Source: Actinomycetota bacterium
GTDB lineage: Bacteria; Actinomycetota; Acidimicrobiia; Acidimicrobiales; UBA8592
NCBI GenBank assembly: GCA_002712415.1
Contig: PATO01000034.1
Location: 2,205 to 15,010 of the forward strand
Length of the DNA: 12,806 nt
Reading direction: 5' to 3'
Every line of letters begins with the position of its first letter. Position 1 is the stretch's first letter. The translations under genes were made by a program, and so were the position numbers. The notes below the pieces were generated by a model. The model was not told the origin of the DNA. It did no database searches and saw only the letters and a list, made by a program, of their open reading frames with translations. This document shows, piece after piece, positions 6,545-12,806 of the stretch.

Positions 6545-7327
6545 ATGGGTGACTTGAAGAACTTATCTGTTGAGGGAACGGTGATTTTAGTTACTGGTGG
6601 CACCTCGGGAATAGGGAAAGTAGTAACGTCAACCTTGTGTGCTCAGGGAGCCTCCGTCGTATTCACTGGTCGTAACGAAACCGCTGGTGATGCGATCCTC
6701 GCGGATCTCAGAAACGCCGGACATGATTGCCATTTCGCCCCCGCCGATCTCAGAGACCAAGAAGGCATAACGAAAGTTATTGATACGTGTTTGTCGACTT
6801 TTGGTCGGTTGGATGTTGCCTTTAATAACGCAGGTATCTTTGATAGCTCCGCACTTTTTCACGAGTACAAGGATGAAGACTGGGAACTGATGATTGCATC
6901 AAACCTGACCACTGTTTTTCAATGCATGAAAGCCGAATTAACTGTAATGGTAGAGCAGGGCGATGGAGTCATTATCAATAATGCTTCTGTTGTCGGTCAC
7001 CGGGCGACCGAGCGTGCAACCCCTGGATATGTTGCCAGTAAACACGGCGTTATTGGCCTAACCAGGCAAGCTGCACTTCAATACGCCAATGCGGGCATTC
7101 GAATCAACTCCATTTCTCCTGGCCCTACATTCACCGAAACCCACCAGTCTCTTGCCGATAAGGGACCTGACGCTGTAGCCGACCACCTCGGCACACTGAA
7201 CCCGCGCGCACAATTTATTTCACCGGATCAGATAGCCGACGTTGTTCTCTTTTTGGCACGATCCGCACCGGATATGCTCACGGGGCAAGATATAGCTATT
7301 GATGGCGGACAACTATACAAATTATGA
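6545..7327 (+). CDS. Short-chain dehydrogenase/reductase (classical SDR)
   Basis: A 260-aa oxidoreductase. T-G-G-T-S-G-I-G is at 17-24; T-G-R (Arg43) at the end of the second strand suggests NADP(H). N-N-A-G is at 94-97, and the catalytic residues are N120, S148, Y162 and K166 (Y-V-A-S-K). The S-P-G-P loop and the C-terminal L-T-G-Q-D-I-A-I-D-G-G are conserved SDR features. An ATG 18 bp upstream (6527) is in frame, but GGAG at 6535-6538 is correctly spaced for ATG 6545, which I prefer. It leads a three-gene operon with VOC and SnoaL-fold proteins, so it probably oxidises or reduces an intermediate that those enzymes process. Its cofactor preference seems to differ from that of the SDR at 1661-2476, so the two are not simple duplicates. 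Confidence 0.92.
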   Translation: MGDLKNLSVEGTVILVTGGTSGIGKVVTSTLCAQGASVVFTGRNETAGDAILADLRNAGHDCHFAPADLRDQEGITKVIDTCLSTFGRLDVAFNNAGIFDSSALFHEYKDEDWELMIASNLTTVFQCMKAELTVMVEQGDGVIINNASVVGHRATERATPGYVASKHGVIGLTRQAALQYANAGIRINSISPGPTFTETHQSLADKGPDAVADHLGTLNPRAQFISPDQIADVVLFLARSAPDMLTGQDIAIDGGQLYKL

Positions 7328-7336
7328 GGAGGATAT

Positions 7337-7852
7337 ATGGCCACACCTAGTTGGTTGGGATCAATAAAACAAACCGCATTTGTGACCCACGACATTCAAG
7401 CGACCGCTCGGGAATGGGTTGGCGTCCATGGCATTGGTCCATGGTTCATCTACACCGTTGATATTCCCGACACTCAATACGGAGGACAGTCAATTCCGCT
7501 CAAGGCGCGCATGGGCTTGGCGCAAAGTGGTTCTCAGCAGATTGAACTTATTGAACCATCGGATAATCCCTCTATTTATACAGAATTTATTGACGCAGGC
7601 AAAGAGGGCATTCACCATATTTGCTACTGGGCCAATATCGATGATGCGCGAACACACTTCACCTCGAATGGGCATGGAGAAGCCCAATATGGGGTTACAG
7701 CAAACGGAAACGAATTTTTATACGTGTACGGCTCGAAAGATATACCATTTATTGAGATCGTTGACCCAAACGAATCCATGGCAGCGTTCTTTACACTCGT
7801 TGCACAAAGTGCTCAGGACTGGGACGGGTTAGATCCTATCCGGTTTTTGTAA
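7337..7852 (+). CDS. VOC-fold (glyoxalase/epimerase-like) protein
   Basis: A 171-aa vicinal-oxygen-chelate superfamily protein with the two beta-alpha-beta-beta-beta modules expected of this fold. G-I-G-P-W (32-36) and G-I-H-H-I (91-95) are hallmark segments of the methylmalonyl-CoA epimerase/glyoxalase-like branch. Candidate metal ligands are Gln12, Glu70, His93 or His94, and Glu140 (I-E-I-V-D). A strong GAGGAGG lies between the SDR stop and ATG 7337, and the stop overlaps the next gene (TAATG). Members isomerise, open or rearrange small metal-chelating substrates, so a role in the same catabolic pathway as the flanking SDR is likely. The exact reaction cannot be told from sequence. Confidence 0.85.
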   Translation: MATPSWLGSIKQTAFVTHDIQATAREWVGVHGIGPWFIYTVDIPDTQYGGQSIPLKARMGLAQSGSQQIELIEPSDNPSIYTEFIDAGKEGIHHICYWANIDDARTHFTSNGHGEAQYGVTANGNEFLYVYGSKDIPFIEIVDPNESMAAFFTLVAQSAQDWDGLDPIRFL

Positions 7853-8307
7853 TGGATCCATTAAGAAAAGTTGAAGCTGTACAAGACATTACGCTGATGC
7901 TTCATGAGCAGGCACGTCTCGCTGACCTAAATCGACCCGATGAACAGGTTCTCTGTTTCACCGAAGACGTTGTCGCCGACTACTACGGTGAACAACTGTT
8001 CGGCAGAGACGCAATCCATGCATTGTTGGTACCTGCCCTCAACCGTTGGGTCGCGAGTAGCCACAGTATAAGCAATATCCAAATTGAGATAGTTGATGAG
8101 AAGTCAGCCCGATCCGTTTCGTATGTGCACGCATGGCATCGAATTGCCCAAACAGGTGTTGGTGATTACGAAGTAAGGGGGCAGTATCATGACGAGTGGT
8201 CTCTCACACAGGAAGGATGGAGAATCAGTAAACGAACTTTCCTCACTATGGGCGCCACTCCTCCCCGACCTGATGCCCCTTCAATTGCAAGGCGCACAAA
8301 CTCTTAA
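7852..8307 (+). CDS. SnoaL/NTF2-like fold protein
   Basis: A 151-aa small protein with the pattern of SnoaL-like (NTF2 fold) enzymes: an N-terminal helix pair, F-T-E-D-V-V-A-D-Y-Y-G, F-G-R-D-A-I, S-N-I-Q-I-E-I, a Y-V-H-A-W-H strand and a closing W-S-L-T-Q-E-G-W-R-I-S-K-R strand. Such proteins are isomerases, dehydratases or hydrolases of cyclic and ketone intermediates, or small accessory subunits of oxygenases. It begins at the TAATG overlap with the VOC gene, so it is translationally coupled. It ends overlapping the convergent Rieske gene's stop by 4 bp. Since beta subunits of ring-hydroxylating dioxygenases share this fold, it could also be a beta-like partner of the Rieske proteins, but the opposite orientation argues against this. 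Confidence 0.8.
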   Translation: MDPLRKVEAVQDITLMLHEQARLADLNRPDEQVLCFTEDVVADYYGEQLFGRDAIHALLVPALNRWVASSHSISNIQIEIVDEKSARSVSYVHAWHRIAQTGVGDYEVRGQYHDEWSLTQEGWRISKRTFLTMGATPPRPDAPSIARRTNS

Positions 8308-9581
8308 CGTGTGGACTCTAAATACTGGTCTATTACTTCGTGGAAGCGTTGCACTCTATGTTCCTGTTTTGCGAGTGTGACACCAGTAAAGCCTCGGGAA
8401 CCCAACCCAAGTTGTTGACCCACTACGATACTGAGGTCTTGGTCCGCTATTCTTCGGTTCATTAACCGCTCTCCATAGGTGAAGAATTGACGCTCTTTCC
8501 CTTCGTTTAGCCACTCCTTGCCTCCAAGACCGTCAAGGTCAGCGTCGCTTTCACTTCCTTTTGCGCCGAATGTGAAGTTGTCGTAGAAGCACTTTTCTGG
8601 ATTTTGTGGATGTGGGCGCATGCGTTGCATTGACACATATTCGCACCCTGCGAAACTGACGGTGACATTCGGGAAAATATTGTAGTGGTATGCGTCTGTT
8701 AGCTGATCATCTTCAAGCTCTCCGATCCGGTAGCCTTTGGATTCTGCGTGTTCCCGTTTAGCCCTTTGTAATGCTGGTCGGGTGTCATATTCGCGACCAG
8801 TAAAATCTTTAGGGTCTAGACCCCAAGGCGTAAGCATGGATGCGAGCTGATCATCGATTCGTAAATCTTTATTTTTCAATGATTGAGCTGGTGCCCCCAT
8901 TTGTATCGCCATCCGGTTATGACCCTCATCGCACCAGTCAAAGACGCATTGTGTGTAGTCATGTTCGATCCAATATTCCCCTTGAGGGTGCACAGTCGGG
9001 AGGTGATAGGACTCGCATGAATTATCCTGTGGGACTTTCCAGTTGCAATCAACAGCTACCGTCGCTGCTGATGTGCGAACCCAATCCTCACTTTTGTATC
9101 GTTGCCAGTCGTCCCAAACCGGTCCCAGATACTCCTGCAAGGTAGGTCCAGTTTGGTTCATGGTCATAAAAACAAAGCCAGCGATGCTATCGTGACGGAA
9201 TTGATTCAGAGAGGTACCAGATGGGTCTACTGGTTCACCGTCAAGTGACCACGACGCTTTGCAATGCGGGCACACTATCTCACCAATGTTTCCTTCAGGT
9301 TTGAGGATGAGTCTTCCTCCCCTGTGAGGACAGTGGTTTGCGAAAACCTGCATCGTGCCATCATTTTGACGCATCGTGACGAATGACTCTGCTCCTATGT
9401 CCTCTAGCGAATAGTCGCCAGAATTTGGGATATCAGGTGCCCGAGCGACGAGTAACCACACTTTGCTCCAAATATGGTCCCATTCACGCTCCATAAACTC
9501 AGGGGCTATGTATCGTTCACCGTTGATTGGTGTATGACGCAGTGACGGATTAGTCCACCTGTGCGTGTGGGCGTAACCCAT
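8304..9581 (-). CDS. Rieske-type ring-hydroxylating oxygenase alpha subunit with altered Rieske ligand
   Basis: A 425-aa protein homologous along its length to the oxygenase at 11332-12678. The Rieske domain (about 40-150) has the first ligand pair C84-P-H86-R-G-G, but the second motif reads C104-P-H-C107-K-A in place of C-P-Y-H-G-W. The second His ligand is therefore Cys107, and the following Gly-Trp is lost. The reading is clear in the DNA (TGC CCG CAT TGC). The catalytic domain is intact: D186-N-S-C-E-S-Y-H193-L-P-T-V-H198 supplies two iron-binding His, and Asp382 (A-D-Q-D) is the probable third ligand, followed by Q-Q-L-G-L. It overlaps the preceding gene (ATGA), so it is the third gene of a minus-strand operon. 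It may hold a Cys-rich 2Fe-2S cluster, or depend on electrons from its paralogue. No reductase or ferredoxin is nearby. Confidence 0.9.
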   Translation of the reverse strand: MGYAHTHRWTNPSLRHTPINGERYIAPEFMEREWDHIWSKVWLLVARAPDIPNSGDYSLEDIGAESFVTMRQNDGTMQVFANHCPHRGGRLILKPEGNIGEIVCPHCKASWSLDGEPVDPSGTSLNQFRHDSIAGFVFMTMNQTGPTLQEYLGPVWDDWQRYKSEDWVRTSAATVAVDCNWKVPQDNSCESYHLPTVHPQGEYWIEHDYTQCVFDWCDEGHNRMAIQMGAPAQSLKNKDLRIDDQLASMLTPWGLDPKDFTGREYDTRPALQRAKREHAESKGYRIGELEDDQLTDAYHYNIFPNVTVSFAGCEYVSMQRMRPHPQNPEKCFYDNFTFGAKGSESDADLDGLGGKEWLNEGKERQFFTYGERLMNRRIADQDLSIVVGQQLGLGSRGFTGVTLAKQEHRVQRFHEVIDQYLESTR

Positions 9582-11323
9582 CAGGGGTTCCTAATGAGCG
9601 TAACGTTCCCGTTTGTTCCGTCAACTGTGATCGTTGCGCCATCTTGTATTTGTTCTGTTGCGTCAGCGACCGACACCACACATGGAATACCCATCTCTCT
9701 GCTGACGATTACGGCGTGGCTTACTTGCCCCCCAACGTTAACGACAACACCATCAACAGCGAGGAATAGTGGCGTCCAAGCAGGGTCAGTTAAGGGTGCC
9801 ACCATGATGTCACCGGGTTCCAAATCTGGTGGAGATGTTGGATCTCGAACAATACGTGCTCTTCCGGTGACAACGCCCGGGCAACCTGCTGTTCCGACAA
9901 GCACATCGCCTTCTGAAAGTGCACTTTCGGCCGTGGGTGCGCGTGTTTCCCATTCTGTGAGAGGTGGGATTATTCCATCACGGAGAAAAAATGGTGGGGT
10001 CAGGTCCCAAAGTTTCAACCAGTTCTCATATCGATCGTGAAGGAGTGCGGAATAACGTGATGGGTCAGCAACGAACGATTCTAATTCCTCGTCTAACAGC
10101 ATAAAGATATATTCCGGGTCGCTTAGTGTCCCTGATTCTGTATGTCGTTTTCCTAATTCCCTAATTGCCATCCTGCTTTCATGGAGGACACGCACCAGAC
10201 TTGTTTTTGCCCTCTCGCGAAAAACCATTTGATTCGCACCTACGAGAGCGCCTTCAAAAACACCAACAAGTTCCTCGTTTCCGAGCTCTGCCAATTTCGC
10301 ACGGACTTCTTCAACAACCTGTTGACGATCTTCACTTGCACTGTCGGCACCATTTTGGGGATTCTTCTCGTCAGGTTGCTTACGAACTTGATCCAAGGTG
10401 CGGATAGGTATAGATGGGTCGGTTTCCCAAGTATGGGCACTCAATTCCCATTCATTCGGTCCTCTGGAGCCGTACTCGTATGCGAATTTATCAAAATCGT
10501 CTCTGAACTGTTGAGCGTTTAGAGAGTCAAGCGTCTCAATCCGATCAAGCAACCCGTCTACCCCTTCATCAAAGACCGCAGATAGTTCCCCATCGCCTCT
10601 TATCAATCTAGACAGTTCCCATAAAGCAAATGATGGTGCCGCAGAATCCACGTCTCCCAAGCCTGCAAGAACCCGCATCGGCATGGTGGGATCACTAATT
10701 GCTTCCGCAACGGCTCCTAACATTCCAGGAGGTATTCCACTTGATGTGGCGGCCACCATTTGATTTGTTGTGAAATCACGAATGTACGGATGCAAGTTGC
10801 GAAGATGCGCCACAAGTTGGTCATCAGTTAACGAGTTGAGGTCGGGGCGGTCTGCACGAATCTGCGCAGCACGTTCTTTCTCTTCTTCAAGTTCCGGCCA
10901 ATGTGATGTCGTCAAAACGAACTGCATATGGGCGTCTATCTTTTCTTGAAGGTGCGGCTTGTCATCTTTGGGGTGGGGCTCATATGGAGGTGTATCGGGC
11001 CGATCACCAAAAAAAGCTAAATCCAATTGATCAACTGTGATCGCAGGATTACGGACAGCTTGGATTCGAACGCATGACATGTTGATATAGAAATATCCAC
11101 CAAAAAATGTCACCATTTCGGGTTTCCCATCACGGTAGTCATCCTCTTCATAAGCGCCCATGACTATGGAAGCCTCCTGGAAGCCGTGCCCTATGGCGTT
11201 ATCAAATCCATACGTCTGCCCTAATGGGCTGGCTGGCGTCGGCAGGACTTCACCTGCGTTGGCTCTTGTATAGTGTGGATACCGTTCACTTGGCGAATGA
11301 TCCGTAAACCATTTATCTTGCAT
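9581..11323 (-). CDS. PEP-utilizing-enzyme mobile (phosphohistidine) domain protein lacking ATP-grasp
   Basis: A 580-aa protein whose C-terminus (about 480-575) is the swivelling phosphohistidine domain of PEP synthase, PPDK and rifampicin phosphotransferase. It has G-C-P-G-V-V-T-G-R-A, then G-G-Q-V-S-H536-A, then S-R-E-M-G-I-P-C-V-V, with His536 the expected phosphorylated residue. Before it, a helical region (about 345-430) with R-E-R-A-K and E-Y-I-F-M-L-L-D-E-E-L resembles the linker of these enzymes. The N-terminal half resembles their substrate-binding part (N-A-G-E-V-L-P-T-P). The ATP-grasp domain is missing, so length is well under the usual 800-900 aa. Without it the protein cannot use ATP alone. 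It may act with a separate ATP-grasp protein, as in phenylphosphate synthase, or may bind substrate only. AGGAGG precedes ATG 11323; it lies 8 nt after one Rieske gene and overlaps the next. Confidence 0.85.
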   Translation of the reverse strand: MQDKWFTDHSPSERYPHYTRANAGEVLPTPASPLGQTYGFDNAIGHGFQEASIVMGAYEEDDYRDGKPEMVTFFGGYFYINMSCVRIQAVRNPAITVDQLDLAFFGDRPDTPPYEPHPKDDKPHLQEKIDAHMQFVLTTSHWPELEEEKERAAQIRADRPDLNSLTDDQLVAHLRNLHPYIRDFTTNQMVAATSSGIPPGMLGAVAEAISDPTMPMRVLAGLGDVDSAAPSFALWELSRLIRGDGELSAVFDEGVDGLLDRIETLDSLNAQQFRDDFDKFAYEYGSRGPNEWELSAHTWETDPSIPIRTLDQVRKQPDEKNPQNGADSASEDRQQVVEEVRAKLAELGNEELVGVFEGALVGANQMVFRERAKTSLVRVLHESRMAIRELGKRHTESGTLSDPEYIFMLLDEELESFVADPSRYSALLHDRYENWLKLWDLTPPFFLRDGIIPPLTEWETRAPTAESALSEGDVLVGTAGCPGVVTGRARIVRDPTSPPDLEPGDIMVAPLTDPAWTPLFLAVDGVVVNVGGQVSHAVIVSREMGIPCVVSVADATEQIQDGATITVDGTNGNVTLIRNP

Positions 11324-11331
11324 AATTCCTC

Positions 11332-12678
11332 CTATGGCCGCTGCCCATTCATGTACTCGTCAATGATTGAATGCAGCCAACTTATTCTGTCTTCCTGCCC
11401 CGCTGCTGTAGCTCTCTGAAAGCCCCTTGACCGTAATCCAAGTTGCTGACCAGTAGTGATGGCCACGTCCTGGTCTGGGATAATACCCATAGGTCGGTCA
11501 CCGTAGTCAAAAAATTCTTGTTCAGCTCCCTTAGCATCGACACGAACATTTGTCTGCGCTCGCAAAACATCTTCGCCATTTGGTGGCATGAACGCATAGT
11601 ACCAATGATCAAAAACACATTGTTCAGGGTCGGTTGGATGTGGCGTCATACGTTGCAGTAGGACCCCATCAGCGCCAAATGTCAAGGAGCAATTGGGGAA
11701 AATGTTGTACATGTGCGCATCCGTTAACTGTTCGTCCCGCAGATTTTCGTAATGCGTATGCCCTCGCTCAGATCCTATTTCCCGCATTTGTTGCTGAAGT
11801 GCTTTCCGTGCTTCAAGAGCGCGATCCTCAAAGTCGGCAGGATCAAGATCCCACAGTTTCAAACGCTCTGATAGTCCCTCCGTCAGTGGCGGCTTAGGAC
11901 CATATTGTGTTTCAGATGGTGTCGCACCAAGCATAATCATTCTGCTATGCCCCTCACTGCAGACATCAAACGATGTCTTCTGGTAACTTTCTTCATGTGA
12001 TTCTCGTAGCTGAGGGTGCACAGTTGGCAAGTGATACGACTCGCAAAAATTATCTTGAAGAACCTTCCAATTACATGGAACGTTGACGGTCATAGCTGTA
12101 AAGCGTTGCCAATCATTTGGTTGATAACGCTCCCAGTCCTCCCAAACGGGCCCTAAAAACTCACGCAGTGATACGCAATCCGTATCCATATTGACCCATA
12201 CAAAACCGGCAAATAATTCACATTTTAGTTCAACGAGCGTGACATACTCACATGGATTTCGGGGAAAGTCTTCTGGGTCCTGTGCTTTAATTAGCCGTCC
12301 ATCAGTCGCGTATTCCCAACCATGATACGGGCAAGTAAACGAGTCTGTTTCACCGTCACGAGAAAATGTCAACCGTGACCCGCGATGCTGACATACATTG
12401 AAAAAAGCCCGCACAGAGTAATCCTCTTGCCTAACCATCAGGATTGATTCCGGCCCAACATTTTCAACTTGATAGGTCCTGGGTGTAGGTATTTCCGACT
12501 CTCGCCCAAGCAAAAGCCATGACTTTACCCAAACAGTATCGAACTCCTTTTGGAAGAACTCTCTAGAGGTGTACCGTTCGCCATTCAATGGATGCACTGG
12601 AACCGACGGGTTATCCCACTTTGGGGCAGGCAAAGATAAATCCTCCGCTTCGGCTGCACCCTTCTTCTCTTCTGGCAT
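11332..12678 (-). CDS. Rieske ring-hydroxylating oxygenase alpha subunit (canonical)
   Basis: A 448-aa oxygenase large subunit that would insert oxygen into, or demethylate, an organic substrate using O2 and electrons from a reductase chain. The Rieske motif is complete: C96-Q-H98-R-G-S, 17 residues, then C116-P-Y-H119-G-W. The mononuclear iron site is D209-N-F-C-E-S-Y-H216-L-P-T-V-H221, with Asp404 (P-D-Q-D) as the likely third ligand. It is first in the minus-strand operon, with a purine-rich ribosome site (AAGGGGGAAG) directly before ATG 12678. The first 20 residues are charged and lack family homology. Neither ferredoxin nor reductase is found in the window, so electron donors must be encoded elsewhere. 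The similarity to the product of 8304-9581 points to a gene duplication. Confidence 0.93.
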   Translation of the reverse strand: MPEEKKGAAEAEDLSLPAPKWDNPSVPVHPLNGERYTSREFFQKEFDTVWVKSWLLLGRESEIPTPRTYQVENVGPESILMVRQEDYSVRAFFNVCQHRGSRLTFSRDGETDSFTCPYHGWEYATDGRLIKAQDPEDFPRNPCEYVTLVELKCELFAGFVWVNMDTDCVSLREFLGPVWEDWERYQPNDWQRFTAMTVNVPCNWKVLQDNFCESYHLPTVHPQLRESHEESYQKTSFDVCSEGHSRMIMLGATPSETQYGPKPPLTEGLSERLKLWDLDPADFEDRALEARKALQQQMREIGSERGHTHYENLRDEQLTDAHMYNIFPNCSLTFGADGVLLQRMTPHPTDPEQCVFDHWYYAFMPPNGEDVLRAQTNVRVDAKGAEQEFFDYGDRPMGIIPDQDVAITTGQQLGLRSRGFQRATAAGQEDRISWLHSIIDEYMNGQRP

Positions 12679-12712
12679 CTTCCCCCTTCACAAGACTATA
12701 TGAACTCATTTG

Positions 12713-12740
12713 TTGCCTGTAATCGCTTATCTAATAAAAT
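12713..12740 (+). promoter_or_regulatory. Candidate sigma70-like promoter for the divergent gene at 12781
   Basis: TTGCCT (12713-12718) and TAAAAT (12735-12740; five of six consensus bases) are 16 bp apart. The implied transcript starts about 34 nt before ATG 12781, leaving room for the ribosome site. The -10 box falls within a small palindrome, which would fit repression. Read by eye. Confidence 0.35.
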
Positions 12741-12743
12741 TAG
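12731..12743. repeat. CTAAT-AAA-ATTAG palindrome in the divergent spacer
   Basis: Perfect 5-bp arms around AAA, inside the 102-bp spacer between the Rieske operon (minus strand) and the gene starting at 12781 (plus strand). CTAATAAA recurs at 12755-12762. A candidate regulator site, but it is short and AT-rich, so chance is possible. Confidence 0.3.
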
Positions 12744-12780
12744 GTTAACGTCTGCTAATAAATCCAGAGAGAGGGTAAAG

Positions 12781-12806
12781 ATGGGAGTCAGAAGAGTAGT
12801 TACCGG
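12781..12806 (+). CDS. Start of a divergent gene, truncated by the window end
   Basis: Only eight codons are visible (M-G-V-R-R-V-V-T, then a partial codon beginning GG). The start is supported by the purine-rich AGAGAGAGGG ribosome site 6 nt upstream and by the promoter-like boxes before that. M-x-R-R-V-V-T-G is a common opening of small cupin-domain proteins, but eight residues are far too few to name it. Confidence 0.5.

Noticed and set aside
7852..8307. Beta subunit of the Rieske oxygenases
   Set aside because: It shares the NTF2-like fold, but it lies on the opposite strand in a different operon and resembles general SnoaL-like proteins, so I kept the broader call.
9561..10040. 159-codon plus-strand open frame antisense to the phosphohistidine-domain gene
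   Set aside because: Low-complexity Ser/Thr/Pro-rich translation with no family features. It is opposite a conserved domain (the His536 motif) and is a shadow frame.
1..12806. tRNA, rRNA, CRISPR array, insertion sequence or integrase
   Set aside because: I looked for cloverleaf segments, regularly spaced repeats, transposase motifs and terminal repeats and saw none. No gene-free stretch exceeds 130 bases.

Overview
The window looks like a metabolic accessory region of a free-living, probably marine, bacterium. Base composition is moderate (about half G+C by eye), Shine-Dalgarno sites are AGGAGG-like, and genes are tightly packed with ATGA and TAATG junctions. The gene mix (type I sulfatase, SDRs, zinc alcohol dehydrogenase, VOC and SnoaL-fold proteins, Rieske oxygenases, a PEP-utilizing-type protein) resembles marine Acidimicrobiia or SAR202-type Chloroflexi. 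That placement is inference; there is no rRNA or phylogenetic marker here.

Region 1 (about 83-2705, + strand) is a four-gene operon: an uncharacterised 348-aa Cys-containing protein, a UGSC-family selenoprotein, a short-chain dehydrogenase and a small Nfu/NifU-like protein. The selenoprotein is the key point. Its reading frame is interrupted by one TGA (1413-1415) exactly at the U of a U-G-S-C motif. A strong stem-loop with a small G-containing apical loop lies about 20 nt downstream, as expected for a bacterial SECIS. A standard gene caller would split it into two fragments or lose it. TGA is an ordinary stop for the flanking genes and Trp is TGG, so this is local recoding, not a variant genetic code.

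Region 2 (2782-5399, + strand) holds a secreted lipoprotein with an internally duplicated Cys-containing module and a type I sulfatase with a C-M-P-A-R nucleophile motif. The sulfatase converges, with a 9-bp tail-to-tail overlap, on a zinc-type alcohol dehydrogenase (5391-6437, - strand).

Region 3 (6545-8307, + strand), divergent from the dehydrogenase, is a compact SDR / VOC-fold / SnoaL-fold operon typical of small-molecule catabolism.

Region 4 (8304-12678, - strand) is a three-gene operon, read from right to left: a canonical Rieske ring-hydroxylating oxygenase alpha subunit, a 580-aa protein with a PEP-synthase/PPDK-type phosphohistidine swivel domain but no ATP-grasp domain, and a second Rieske-type oxygenase. 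The second oxygenase keeps the mononuclear iron site, but its second Rieske His ligand is replaced by Cys (C-P-H-C in place of C-P-Y-H). No ferredoxin or reductase is present. A divergent gene, of which only the first codons are visible, begins at 12781.

Together the genes suggest uptake and stepwise oxidation of sulfated and/or cyclic organic compounds: sulfate removal, alcohol/ketone oxidoreduction, Rieske oxygenation, and perhaps phosphoryl activation of a substrate. The selenoprotein operon would supply a separate thiol/selenol redox activity. The substrates cannot be deduced from sequence alone.
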